From assembly GCF_002999335.1 (NCBI RefSeq), contig NW_020312624.1:62001-126000 (forward strand): a DNA stretch of 64,000 bases, given 5' to 3'. The notes under the pieces are model-generated. The model saw only the letters and a list, made by a program, of their open reading frames with translations. It searched no databases and was not told the origin of the DNA. Below, in pieces: positions 49,034 to 61,072 of this stretch. Every line of letters starts with the position of its first letter. Within the stretch, counting starts at the first letter, position 1. The stretch is from Cyclospora cayetanensis (Eukaryota; Apicomplexa; Conoidasida; Eucoccidiorida; Eimeriidae). The translations under genes and the position numbers were made by a program.

Positions 49034-49832
49034 GCAGTTGCGGCTCCTGAGGCTTCCTGGCGTCTCTCGCCGGGGTGCTGGAGATAGGGGTCTAAACACA
49101 TAGGTACAGTGCATTATACATGCATACACATATACATACACTCACACACCAACAGACAGACACATTCATACATACATCCACACATGCCTACATACACCCG
49201 TATATCGATACATGCACTCGTGCATCCATCCATCCAGACTATCAGCCACACATGAACCCATGGATACATGCGTACCAGCATGCAGCCACGCATACATCCC
49301 AAAGCAAGGGAGTACAAACCAAGGTAGAGCGTAAATAGACCGGAGAAGCGCAATCTGTGGCCGCCAACCGCCCCCACCCTGGCACCTCTTAAAGCCGCCT
49401 TTTCCCGTTCGCTCACCTCCTTTCCGAGCGAAGCACATGCATCTAAAGCTCCAGACTGCAGGCAAGTACGCAGAAAGAGTGGCAGCACACATCCAGAGCA
49501 GCGTCGCGCACAGGAAGGATACCACCACGCACTATCCGGCTACAATCAGGAAGGGCATTGGACGAGCACCGGGCTGCCGTGGCTAGCCGGTATGCTCAGG
49601 TGCGAAGTGAGGGCTAGGAGCGCTCAAAAAAACTCAAAATGCAAAAAAAACTGACAGTGCTAGACGTACCGGAATCGGGTCGACCACGGGCGCGCAATTA
49701 CTGACATCGCGCAAGTCTTCAGCGGCTGCTGCTGAAGCCTTTCGCCGCGCTCGGCGCAGACGCCTGCAGCACCCAAGAAAAAATAGTTTTGATTGGGAAG
49801 ATCCATTGTGAAAGGCGCTGGTGGACATAGTT

Positions 49833-49883
<51 letters not shown>

Positions 49884-50317
49884 GTGTGTGTGTGTTTGTT
49901 TGCTTGTTTGTTTGTTTTGTTTCCAGGCGTAAGAGTCTACGGCATGAAACTCTGAAATGCCACACGCGAACATCGGCAGAGAGCGAAAGGCATAGGAAGG
50001 CACTGGGAGAGGATGCCAGAGTTGGTACTCAAGGCAGGCAACGAAGCCGCATGAAGTGAACTGCAAAGCAGAGATGGAGGAGGCGAGAAAGTGCGAAAAA
50101 GCTTCGGACAGAGGCAGGGCTGCTGGCAAGCAAGGCGAGACGAGAGGCCCCAAGGAAAAGACATCTATTCGTATCGTGTCAAGTGTACAGAGAGACGCAG
50201 GTGTGAAGGCAATCCGAGAAGTTGCAAGCGTGCATGCGTACTTCTTGTCTATGACGATCCACTCTGTGCAGGCTCGATAGCGGAAACGGGGGCTTTTCTC
50301 TTCGACCTGAACACGCA
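49034..50317. other. Spacer with microsatellites, 3' of the DHHC gene
   Basis: Holds (ACAT/CATC)n DNA at 49105-49290 and a long (TG)n run at 49833-49900. Frames here are short, and many are simply translations of these repeats. Confidence 0.55.
49833..49900. repeat. (TG)n dinucleotide run, about 34 repeats
   Basis: Almost pure TG from 49833 with one tgcg interruption, followed by tttgtttgcttgtttgt. It is intergenic as modelled. Confidence 0.95.
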
Positions 50318-52382
50318 TTAGGAGGCCACCTCTGGAGTGTATGGACAGTAAGGATCGGGACGACCCTGCCGCTGTGACAGGAGGCGGCACGCACGGGGGC
50401 GCTTCTGGGGGCGTCTGTGGCTGGCGCTTGCGAGAAGCAGCAGCAAGCCGCGTTTTAGCCAGCATGGGGAGGCTAAAGTGTTGTGAAGAGGCGCGATCCT
50501 GTGTTTGCTGACCTCTTCCTCCACGCGCATCGTGATGTAATCGAAGGTTGTCATGTTGTGATAGAGGAGGTACAAGTGCAACAGCAGGAGCTGCAGCACC
50601 AATCCCAGGATCGGAAAATTTAGGGCGATTGGAATCGCTGAAAGCACGTAGAAAAGAATGGCGTTATAACCGCCGTACGCCTGAGAAGCAAAAACGTAAC
50701 ACTGACAGAAGCGAAAACGAGGATGTGCCGAAGGACAGTCGAAGGTACTGTGCAGAGCGAAAACTGTGTGCAAGACGCGGCAGGTGACATGCCAAGCAAG
50801 AAACAACCCCAGGGAGGGTAGGAGCATGCGGCTTGAAGCTCGAGGCAGACTTACATCTGTCCAGTGAGGCGCGCTGCTGCCTGAAACTGCCTGACAGATA
50901 ATTTGATAGAGGCAAAGCGCCATTAACAGCGTGACCATAACCGCCGCAGCAACCAGCATGGCAACAAAGGCCCTGAAACCACACCACAAGCAGTGCATGC
51001 ACATGGCGCTGCAGAGACAGCGCATGCCGAGGACGGACGGCGGTATAGATCCATCGAAGACAACGAAATCGGCATGAAGAAAAGCATCCCTGGCTGTCAC
51101 GCCACGACCCCTGGCAGCTCCCGTACCGCTGGCATACCCGCATCATCCCGAGTATTGTGCATGCAGCAACAGGGACTGCAGGGAGCACCAGCGACCCCAT
51201 ATCCAACAGGCAGGTACATGCACACACCGCTTCGCGTCATGAGCAGCACAGCAACATAAACTCCGCTAAGACTGCTGCGAGCGTCGGCATCAGCGGAAGC
51301 TGCCGGCTCAATTCAAGAGCAGCATCACCGACACCCCCAGCAGGAGCAAACGGAGCACCAGAAGCTGCATGAGTTAAGCGCGTCATCTTCGTGAGCACGC
51401 AATACACAGTAATACCCTACTGAAGAAGCAGGAAAGCAGCAGCTTCAAGATTGGTTTGCCTCATCATCAATTAGCAGTGTCACGAGCATCGCGATCTTCA
51501 TCAGCATGCAAGAAAGTCGAACCTGTAGTTAGCTTTTCCAACGCAGTTGTTGATCCAGATACAATGATGATCAAAGACATCGATGCATTTGTTGCACGAC
51601 CTGCAATGTTTGCTCCGTTCTTGAACGCCCCCGCAAATGTTGCACGTTCTTGTCGCTGCTGCTGGCTCCGTTTCTACTCGTATTTGCCTCTCTTCCGGCG
51701 TCTCCCCTTCAACGTGAGGCACCCACGGCCCCGACATGAAGGCGAGCGGATCGATAGGATCTGCTCTAGTGCAGAAGTAAGCGAGGCAGAAGAGCGCGAG
51801 CGCAGAGACACCAAAGAGGACGCCGAAGACGGCCTTCAGCGCGACGGATACCGCGGGAACCACCACCAGATAGAAGGCCAAAATATCAAGGCCAAAGACA
51901 GCCCACGATGCAACTTGGTAAGCCTGCAAGGGGCGGCTGAAACCATGCCGTCGAATAAACTCCCCCGGAGGACGCGAATCCGTTCTATCGAGGGCAGTGC
52001 AACTCCGGTGCGGCTGACGCTCGACCTGGAGGTAGACAGCCTCTGCCTTGCCACGCACGAAAGGAACGGCGTCTTCAGGGAACACCTGAGGACGCCTCTG
52101 ACTGGCAGCGGAAGACGCCAAAACTCCCGCCTGTCCGTCAGGAGGAGGCACTGGGGCCTCTGCAGGGGGCGCAGCGGCCGATCCCACAAGCGGCGGCTGT
52201 GCGCTTCCAGAGACGGCACCGGAGGATACTGCGGGGGGGCTTGCACGGGGAGCTCCTCCCTGGGGGTAACGACTCTGCAAGTGCACAGCCATCTGGGGCA
52301 TTAGGGGGCCCCCATGATCCCTTAGGGGCGTGGAGGAGGGCGCCTGGGGGGCTGCCGGCTCTGAAGTGGGTGCGGATGCCAT
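50318..52382 (-). CDS. DHHC-type protein S-acyltransferase (palmitoyltransferase), 3 exons, 446 aa
   Basis: Attaches long-chain acyl groups to Cys of membrane-associated proteins. Exons, phase-checked: 52382-51523, 50972-50855, 50680-50318. Residues 1 to about 150 are Pro/Ala/Ser-rich and probably cytosolic. Two membrane helices follow (about 154-205, including [18 protein letters not shown] and [15 protein letters not shown]). Then comes the Cys-rich domain [17 protein letters not shown] with [12 protein letters not shown], the catalytic Cys at about 274. The exon 1/2 join restores [15 protein letters not shown], as expected for the family. Helix three is [20 protein letters not shown]; helix four lies in exon 3 ([19 protein letters not shown]), followed by TTFDYIT, a variant of the TTxE motif with Asp. 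The basic tail (residues about 380-446) is Arg/Pro-rich. Substrate and organelle cannot be told from the sequence. Confidence 0.94.
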
Positions 52383-54188
52383 ATGGGGGGCCTTCCACGG
52401 TGGTCAGCCTGGTGCGGTCGGGCGGTGGCCCCTTAACTGCTCATGTGGTGCTCGGTTCAAGACTGTTAGGGGCCTCCCCATGAGGCGTGCGCGCGTCTGC
52501 GACTCGGGAGGCTCGACGCAGCAGCCCCAAAGCGGCGCCGACAAATGTGCACACGGGGAAGGGCGGTGGAGGGAGGACGGCGTTCCCGCACGGCGTGTGT
52601 CTGTACAGCAGGAGGGGCGCGCGCTGCTTGAGCAACGACGCCAGGGTGTCCGGAGCCTGAATTGGCACGGGAGGTGCTTCGAGGCCCCGCGAGAAGCCTC
52701 TCCCACCTTTAAGGCTCAAAGTTTCATAGGCAGACACGGGGGCTGTCGTCCTGTGTGCCGCAGACCGCGCGCGTTCCGGTCGGAGCACTGGCAGCAGCAG
52801 CGGCAGCAGACGGCACCCCTTCGTATTGAGCGACAGGAAGCCCTAACGAAGTGCAAAAACACGCTGTTCGAGAAAAATGAGCACCAGGTAGGCACAAAAG
52901 AAGCTAGCAGCAGCAAATATGCCGCAGGGCGACACAAATGGATGGTCAAACGAGACTTGCGCCACAGGTCCTCAGATCGCTACCAACGGGTTCCTACCAA
53001 CGAAGAGAGGGCCCCCTTTGCCCACTGGTGCATTCTCGTTGGTTCGATACCACGAATTTCAATGGTTCGAAGTCTCTCACACTGATTCCCTTCATTAGTG
53101 ACTGGCTTTCGGCTCTCCCCAGGGGTTCTCGCTCTGGGTGGCACCCCTGCGCGTCTGATAACCTCTAGGGCACCCCCTTTGTTTCCGGTGGACGTTTCTG
53201 TTTCGCCCTCTCTCTGGCTAGCAGGTTACCCCAACTTTTCCTCTAAACAACACGACATTATCTCTGCTCTACGCGCCAACGGACGCCTTGCCATCCTTCT
53301 CCCCCTCGTGCGCCGCGGCACCATTACCCCTTCCCCTCACTGCCCCCATGGAGTGTGTGTTTGGCCAGTAGTGGGCTGCAGTGCACATATGGGGAAGGGG
53401 GAAGAAATAACGCCATGTGGAACGCCTACAACAGAGCGCTCTTCGGCTTAGTGTAGATACGGGCACCTAAAACCATCCACCCTGCTCCCTCCAAAAGTCT
53501 TTCCTAAATCCCGAGGCCCCTCACTAACTGCCAGAGCACACAACCCTAAAACTAAGCACGTGGCTGTTCTTACCCTAGAGGCGGAGCGCTAAAGTTAGTG
53601 GGCGCTGGGTGGCCTCTGCAGGCGGGCTCGCAGGGCGTGCTCACCTTTGGCCACTTCACACAGAAACTGCTCGTTAGAACTTCTTCTGCTAGAGAGCGTG
53701 TATAGAGCCCAGAGCTCAAGATTTAAAAGGCTGTGAAACTTAGCGTTTCGGCTTTCGGTAAAAAAAAGTCTCAAACAGAGCCGCATCGTGCGAAAACCCG
53801 TCCGTCACCTCGATCGAAGTGGCACCCCGCTGTGACCCCTTGAGCTATTTGCCCGGCACCGAAACTGATTAGGGGGCCCTTGACAGCGCGTTTGTGCTCC
53901 GCCTCCGCCCTCCATCATCTCTCACCTCTATGCCAAAAACGACACCAACATGTACACCTACGCCACCGAATAAACAGGCTTATCAAGCACGAAAGCAGGC
54001 CCGTGAGGTCGTCAGCTACCTCAAAGCGGCGTGGCAGTGTGTGCAAGCCAAGGTCCCTCATAGATAGCAACTGCCCCAAGGGTTTTGTCTGGGCTTACTG
54101 CGGTTCGTTGCGGACCTACCTAACACACCCTTTAGAAATATTAGCAATTGCGAGACAGGAGGTGGAGGCTAGAACGTGTAGCATGCGT
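52383..54188. other. Intergenic with one coding-like minus fragment
   Basis: On the minus strand 52788-52441 is open and contains SLLKQRAPLLLYRHTPCGNA followed by a hydrophobic stretch, but it lacks an ATG and could be an exon of an unseen gene or chance. 53.0-54.2 kb shows short frames only. Confidence 0.4.
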
Positions 54189-55016
54189 TCAGTTGCTTGG
54201 ATCAATCACGAGGTTATAGTCTCTCGCATACGCGGACAGAGCTCTGTCTAGTCTCAGAGTGGTGGCCCTCTGCAACATATGCAACCCAAACAAATGCCTT
54301 TCGCCCGACTGTGTTCTGCTACTCCCCGCTCCCCAAATGCCCTCTCCTTTAAGCAACCCCACTGCGCCACCACCACACCCACCGTCACACCCTGGAAGGC
54401 TTCGCATCTCCTTTCCAAATCCGGACCCCGCCGACAAGATCTCCTCTCCGGCCACAGATCTGCTTCGCCCTTGTACATGCGGCAAAGGACTCCTCCTCGA
54501 AATACACGCCGGAGGAGAAGCCTCAAGAGACTGCTCCGAACGGCTGTAACACTGCCCACGTCTCGACCGTGCCGTACGCGACCTTGACAGCCTTGCGCGA
54601 GCCCTCTTGGCTCTTGCCCTGCGCGACCTTAGCCGCTTGAGGTTCATGCCAGCGGTGGGTGTTGGAAACCAAGAGAGGACGGAGGCACAGGTGCCTAATG
54701 TACCCAGTCTTGCTGTTGACGCCCTCTTTTTCATACCGCGGTCTATCGTGCCCACACGTCTCTCCCCCCCGTTAATTGGGGTGGCGGACGACGCGCAAGA
54801 GTTCCCCCACATAGTTTCCGCAGACGAGGGCATACGGCCAGACTCCACACCTTCTGCCTTCCCGGGATCTCCACGCGCATTCCCTCGGGATGAGCCCCGT
54901 TCCCTCGTGCACCACCACAGACCCGCGTACAGTGCAACAATACCGAGGACACTTAAAGCTACTGCGACCAAGAGCGCCTTTACGTCGAGTGTCGCAGGAT
55001 AGAGCGGTGGTTCCAT
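54189..55016 (-). CDS. Single-exon one-pass membrane protein, hypothetical (275 aa)
   Basis: The frame is open to 55199, but that begins on TTG. The first ATG, at 55016, gives MEPPLYPATLDVKALLVAVA, which leads straight into a membrane helix (about residues 12-35, ending in LYAGLWWCT), so it looks like a signal anchor or a short-lumen type III protein. The rest is Ser/Gly/Arg-rich, with a very basic block around residues 125-155 (KRLRSRRARAKRARARLSRS) and a C-terminal HMLQRATTLRLDRALSAYAR helix. No domain was recognised. Intronless genes are uncommon in this window. Confidence 0.5.
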   Translation of the reverse strand: MEPPLYPATLDVKALLVAVALSVLGIVALYAGLWWCTRERGSSRGNARGDPGKAEGVESGRMPSSAETMWGNSCASSATPINGGERRVGTIDRGMKKRASTARLGTLGTCASVLSWFPTPTAGMNLKRLRSRRARAKRARARLSRSRTARSRRGQCYSRSEQSLEASPPACISRRSPLPHVQGRSRSVAGEEILSAGSGFGKEMRSLPGCDGGCGGGAVGLLKGEGIWGAGSSRTQSGERHLFGLHMLQRATTLRLDRALSAYARDYNLVIDPSN

Positions 55017-57582
55017 CGAAATGTCGTTCTCAATAGCAGGAAAAGGGTTTCCTGGGGGCAGAGAGCGCCGCAAACGCGCCTGCTCGTTCACGTGCTGGCG
55101 CACATGGCGATCCAAGCACGTGCGCCTGCCGGGGGGAAGCGGGGCGGTTGGCGGCAAAATCTTGAAGAAAAAAGTTAGGCGACAGTGTCCAGCAGACAAT
55201 AAAAGGGAAAGAATGCCCTAAAGCAACTACAAGTGAAGTCAGACGGTCGACAGGATGCACAGAAGCATGGGTTGCAGGTCATAGAAAAGGGGGCAACGGA
55301 AGAAACCTCCTGGATACGCTTCAGCATTGCCAATAGGAAAGGATGAAAATAGGAATTCAAAACAGAATCCGTATTAAAGACGCAAATTAATAGCCCCAAG
55401 CATGGGAATTCAAAGAGAAAAACACGTGCAGGGCACTGCTCTGGTCCATTTGAACAGGGGGAAGCAGCTCCTCCCCGAGACAGTATTCTGCTCTGAAGAG
55501 AGCGATATCCCTAGGAGAATAGAAGCAAGGGGCATAAAAAACCAAAAGTGCTTATGAGTAAGCCCCATCCGCCCTGTGCCGTAGCTGCGCTTCCTGTTTA
55601 GCTGATTCTTCAAATGCTAGAGCGGTCGCAGTGTCACCTGCGTTGCTACAGTGATTGAATTTGGAGCGCGGAGTCAAAATAAAGTTGAAATGCGCAGTAA
55701 AGAGCGTTCCTGCTCATGGGCGGGAGCTAAAATACCGCACGGCACTGCCGCTTACAGCAAGCACGATGCAAATGCGAACCCAGACATCAGAAGCAGCGGG
55801 TGCTCAGCAATGTGGGGAGAGCAATTATGGAAAGGAAGAAAAGGCACTGTTTACAAATAAGCTTGTTTGGCTGGGAAGGCAAAGAACGGCGGGTGAACAA
55901 GGCACAGGCAGGCACCTAGGTAGTGGTGCTGTTGCTCGGGCCGCAGCGGACGCAGAGTGGATGAGGAAAAGGGAAAAAGCAGACAAGGGGAGACAAATCT
56001 CAGTAGCCGAGTGCAAAAGAATAAGTTTTGCTGCAGGCAATAAAAGGTCTTTGTTCGGTAGAGCTGTCCTTTTTGCTCAGAAGACAAAAGAAACTGATCC
56101 CTGGGAAAATCGACGCATGGAGGTTCTGTTCCTGGTCGCTCAATGCATCATCGATTGACTATTCTGATGAATAAATGAGCAACCAACGAAACCTGTTCTG
56201 TTACTTCTTTGAGTTTAATCAAATTATGCTTCCATTAAACCCGTAATTGATCCTTTTGTCGTGAGACATATAAGCAGGCTTTGTTTTGCAGTGCGTGCCT
56301 TTCGTTGATGTGCCCCAGGGCGGGGAAACTATGAAAAAATTAAATGCAGCACTGCACGTGCTTCTTTAGCCTGTGGTGTTTGTAATTTTTTGAGGTGACC
56401 GTTCTTGGTGCTGCGTTGATGAGTGCTTGCACTTTCCTCTGCTCGGCCCTAACCCAGAAGGATCCTCTTTGGCGCTGCCTCCAAAAGTGGCCGAGATCCT
56501 CAAAACTTCGGGAAGCATCAATTAATACATCGCTTCATAACATTTTCCTGTCATTTTTCTATCGACTTCTGCGTTATTTTCTACCTTGCCTCCTCTATTG
56601 TCACTAACTACCAGCCTCACATTCGCAAATGGCCAGGAAATCAGGGTAACTAGCCTACCTTTTAAGACGTACAGCGTAGAAGATAGAATCAATTGCACAA
56701 CAACAGAATAATTAGACTGAGCAGCAGGCAGATACCTTACCAGGTATTCATGTCAAAATATGCACTAGAATAACCTCATCACTGCGCCCTCATTACGCAG
56801 CTTCTTTTACCTGCATGCCTGCTGGACCACATACGTAGTTCCCTAGCGGCAAAAGGGATGCAAACAAACAAGACAAGTCTGTCTTTGTTGCCTTTCACCC
56901 TTTTGTGTATTTACCCCTGTTACCGGCTGTTCGCAATACACACAGTCACCGGGAAAGGGAGGACCGGTGATCTGATGGCAGCAGACGTGAAGAGTCCGTA
57001 GCCGTTTGCCGCCAAAGCTGCGATGTAAGCCTAAGACCAAATTGATAGTTCCAGTTACTTGGTTCAAAACTTTGAAGCATAGAGTCAAACTCCACAGTGT
57101 ACCAAATGCTACTGCTCTGAACGCTGTGGAGCCCTAGAAGCAGCCGCCTTGCTGTGAAATTCAAGTCCGGGATCCTTAAGAAGGTCTCGTCAAGTAAAAC
57201 TTAGCAAGTAGCATGAAACAGGTAAATGAGCGTCAAGTTAGTCTCATGGAAAAATTTCGCCAGAGGTTCAGTATCGAGGGGCTTTTGCTCGCTGTGTGGC
57301 TGCGTGGAAACGCAGTACAGTAGCACAGAAACAGAAGCAGCGCGCAGCGCAAAAAGCGAGACAGATTTAGAGAGATCCCTAAAGGAAACGGATTCAAAGG
57401 GAGGGTCGGGAATGGAAGGCAATTAGAACCTGGGGCCGAAAGCAAAAAGTCGTTCACGACACATCGACACCATGCACTAAAGCCCCGAACGTGAATACAC
57501 GCACACGGCTCCGCAGTAAACCCCCCTTTTCCGGAGCCACAAAAGGACGGAGAAGGCTCTGCGACCGCCTTTGCTGTCTGTT
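55017..57582. other. Repeat-poor intergenic region; nothing supported
   Basis: About 2.6 kb. A + frame at 55655-56158 is open but starts on TTG and has no family content. AT-rich sequence between 56.2 and 56.8 kb lacks coding signal. The right end should contain the 3' UTR of the TBP gene. Confidence 0.5.
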
Positions 57583-59931
57583 TCAAGTGTGGTATTTGAG
57601 AAGCACAGGGAAGAAGGAATGGAAAACCTCTTGAATCTCCGCAGCCGTCTTGCAGCCGGTGATCACAACTTTGCCGCTGACGAAGATAAGCAGGACAGCC
57701 TTGAGAGATGGAGTCGGGTTGTAGCGGTAGACAAGGCCTGCGGACGACACGGCAGCAGCCCTCAAGTGTAGAGACACCTACGCACCCCAGCTTGCTGCCT
57801 GGGTCTGGAATTACATGCAAGAAGGGCAGAAATGGAGTGAAGTTTGGGTACACAGACAAAATGACGGGGCAGCACCTAAAATCAGCTATGGCAGCAGCCC
57901 AGCAATTCGCGGAAAGGGAATTCCTTCTTGCGGCGGGATTTCGCTGGAAGAAGCCAACCAAGAGAATAAAAGACCACGGAGACAGAGCGTTACCGCGAAG
58001 CAAAGCGCGAGTAGCAGGGAAAGATGCACCAAGGTAAGAGTTGCGCATGAGCGCCCAGGCAAAAACTTCAGTTGACGGCGAGCGAAGGGGAGAAGCGCCC
58101 TAAAGCGACACAAAAGGGGGGCGTGGAGGCCATCGAATCGAGCAACAACGCACGAATCCCAGCAGCCACCTACCAGCAAACAGTTCAGGTTCGTAGCTGC
58201 AGAATTCCTTGTGATCAAAAGCCAAGCCTTCTAGCCGCACCGGCAAGCCACAATCCGCCGTCGCCACGATATTTTCAATGGCGAATTCGGTAAGCTGAAT
58301 TTTGGAGGCAGTGCGACCGGTACGGCCGTTGGCTTGAAGGCCTCCGGCTCCGTCACTGCTCTCAGGGAGGCACTGGGAGTCTGTTTCTTGTTTTCGTGCA
58401 GCAATCGCGGAGTTTGTGAGACTGCATGTTTCCGACTGCTCAGCACCCACAGCACTCCAAGTGCTTCCTCCTCCCCCCGCAGCCACTGCTGCTTTCACAG
58501 AGGCCGTCTCTCCCGCGCCCTCCCCATCCGGAGAAGAGCTGCCGGTGTCTACTGAGAGTGCGCGCAGCCCGCTGTCTGCTGCTGCATCTCCCAGCGCTGT
58601 TTCTCTCCGCCTCTCCGCCTCTCCGCCTCTCCCCTCCTCTCTTGCTGCCAGTGCTGAGGACCGCGTGGGAGCGCCTAAAACGGCTTGCAGCATTTTCACG
58701 AGGAGTCGTGCAGCTCGGAGAGCAGCGTCTTCGCTCTGTGCACCCGTCACCATTACCCGCCCTGCAGGCCATACATATATGCAAATATACATATATACAT
58801 ACACATACACATAGACACACATATACACACATACACACACATACACATATACACACATACACACACATACACATGCACACATATACACACATATACACAC
58901 ATACACATGCACACATATACACACATACACATGCATACACATGCACACACATACACACATACACATGCATACACATGCCCACATATACACACACATACAC
59001 ATACATACACACAAATACACACACATACACATACGTACACATGCATACACACACATATACACACATATACACATGCATACACACACACATACACATGCAC
59101 CCATGTACACACACGTGGCATACACAGCTGTTCCTGAAGATCGCGCCTGGCGCGCCAGCAGCGCTCCGGCTTACGCGGTGCGCCTTCAGCCTTTCAGTAC
59201 TTACCCGACCTGAAGATGAGACCGGTGCACTTTGGCTTCCTGAGTCGAATGATGCAGGCATTGACTTTACGGGGGTTGTATTCTGCAAGGCGGCAGCTGA
59301 CGGCAATGCGTCTCAAGTCCAGACAGGCGCTCCTCCGCCCCTCAACAGACACTCGGCCGCTTGCGATCACATTCTGCACCCTGACAGGGGGTGCCTCTGC
59401 GGCGACGGCTGCAGCACTGTTCTCTGCCGAAGCTGCTGCTGCCAAAACATCGGCTGCTCCCAGCGGCAACAGCTTTCCCGCGGCAGGCAGAGGGGGCGAG
59501 GAGGCGCGAGACGCAGAAGTGCCTTCGCCTTCGCAGGCAGGCGCCTCTGTGTGCCCTTTGGACCCCGAAAGTCGCTGATCAGAGACTTCCTCAGCTCCGG
59601 AGGGGGGTGCAACACTGCATGCATTGGGCAGCAGCAAGGCCATGAGGCTGTCTTCGAGAGCATCGATCTCGCCTCCAGCGTGGCGGCGTTCCTGCACGAC
59701 AGCCTTAAGGCCAAGCGGTTCTTGCTCAAGAGCCATTCTTGTCGAGAAAGAGGCCCCTAAGGACTGCTGCCGCGCGCCGTTCGAGAAGGCGTCTTCCCCT
59801 TCGGAGGCATCTGTGCGCGCAGACTCCCTCCTTCTTCTCCCAGCAAGGGGCTGCTGATCGTCGGGGTACGCGCGTGGCCTCTTCGCTGTTTCAGGCGCTG
59901 GCAGGGACGAAGAATCCACCAGCTCCGCCAT
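57583..59931 (-). CDS. TBP: TATA-binding protein (TBP) with N-terminal extension and inter-repeat insertion, 3 exons, 489 aa
   Basis: The core promoter-binding subunit of TFIID and of the Pol I/III initiation factors, nuclear. Exons by phase: 59931-59205 (donor gtaagt), 58761-58174 (donor gtaggt), 57737-57583. The ATG at 59931 sits in a good context (acgATGG); a longer frame upstream starts on TTG. Residues 1 to about 180 are acidic and Ala/Ser-rich. Half one: [39 protein letters not shown] joined to [11 protein letters not shown]. Half two: [31 protein letters not shown] joined to LVYRYNP, then [20 protein letters not shown] and FFPVLLKY. Both saddle halves and the EPELF motif are intact. 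Between them lie about 120 extra residues, rich in Ala, Ser, Gly and Arg, where most TBPs have a linker of a few residues. It could be the second, TBP-like paralogue of apicomplexans rather than the canonical one. Confidence 0.93.
58775..59115 (-). repeat. ACACAT microsatellite filling TBP intron 1
   Basis: On the + strand (acacat)n with atgc interruptions for about 340 bp. On the coding strand it reads TGTGTA. It takes up most of the 58762-59204 intron. Confidence 0.92.
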
Positions 59932-61072
59932 CGTCAGCAGCGCCAACAGCAGTGGCAAGCAGCGGGAAAGGGGGAGTTAAAATCGAGATCTACGAGCACC
60001 GCGCAACAGCGTTGCAAGGAAGCGACGCCGGCATTCTTCCACGCTCTAGAACGATCCGGCGATGCAGCGTGCAGGAGAGCCAGGGAAGGGAGTTGGCTTC
60101 TTTTCAGCGAAGCGCAGGCCGTGAGTGCAACCCAGCGGATTTTGTGGAGCTCCCGCGACAAACTGGAGCATCAACATCCCTGGACGTGAAGCAAGGAGTC
60201 GTCCGCCGCTATAAGCCTTCTTCTCAATGCCTTCAAACCCCCAGAGAAGAAAAAGTTGATCCAGCGTGCGAAAGGCTTTCCCAGAAAATCGATGCCCAAC
60301 ACTGCCTAATCCCTACGGTATGCCCACTAAGAACACAAAAGACGAGGAGAAAACACCACCCGATGGTTTCAAATCCTCAGGGGCGCCGTTCATTCGTTTC
60401 GGTGCCTCTAACTTATCAGGCTCGATTTCCAGGTTCTCCCGCGCATGCGCATGCAGCCAACGCACAAGGCAGTTGGGACATGCACAGAGGACTTGGCAGA
60501 CAATGATTCTTTACGTCAATACATCATTACATAAAAGGCATCTCTTGGACTGGGCTGAGTCGCAGCCAAAGCGAGGAGTGCAGACACTGCAGGACGTACA
60601 ACACAGCCCCATCGTCGAAATTTCTTGAATATCTTTGGCTTACGTGGACGTCTCATGTATCTCTTTTCCTTCTGACGCCTTCACTTCCCAAAGGACTGGC
60701 AGGCAGAAACCAGCTGAGGTGTATATTCTCCATTGTTTTGGTCAACCTAAAGTGCAATCGCAGGCGTCAGTTTCTTGAGCTCCAGCCTGTTTCCAGCGCT
60801 CGAGAGTATCCCAAAATCGTTCGATTTGCATCTCTTTTGGCCCTAGCTAACGAATCGCAACTGCTTGGAGAACTGCCGGGCGCCAGCTCTCCATCTGGAG
60901 ATGGAACGCGGCAAGTGATGCAGTTTGGCGTGGCAAACTCAGCAACCCTGACAACTGCAGCGACTGAGAACGGATCCGGCGCAACAGAAACAGCAGCCTC
61001 AGCGCCTGTGGCCGTGTAGAGTGCAGCACTCGCCATCTCCCCATAGTTGCCAGCATTAACAACGTGGATCAG
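59932..61072. other. Divergent spacer between TBP and the membrane-protein gene, with a long open + frame
   Basis: The TBP gene reads left and the next gene reads right, so both promoters should be here. A + frame stays open from 59739 to 60506, running out of the antisense of TBP exon 1 for about 180 further codons. It contains GGVKIEIYEHRATALQG and LPRQTGASTSLDVKQGVV, but no family is recognised and its first 60-odd codons are TBP antisense. Confidence 0.4.

Noticed and set aside
53020..53065. tRNA-like B box (ggttcgatacc)
   Set aside because: No A box or foldable acceptor stem at the right distance upstream.
54189..55199. 336-aa version of the minus membrane protein
   Set aside because: The extra 61 residues start on TTG; the first ATG at 55016 places a membrane helix near the N terminus, which is more sensible.
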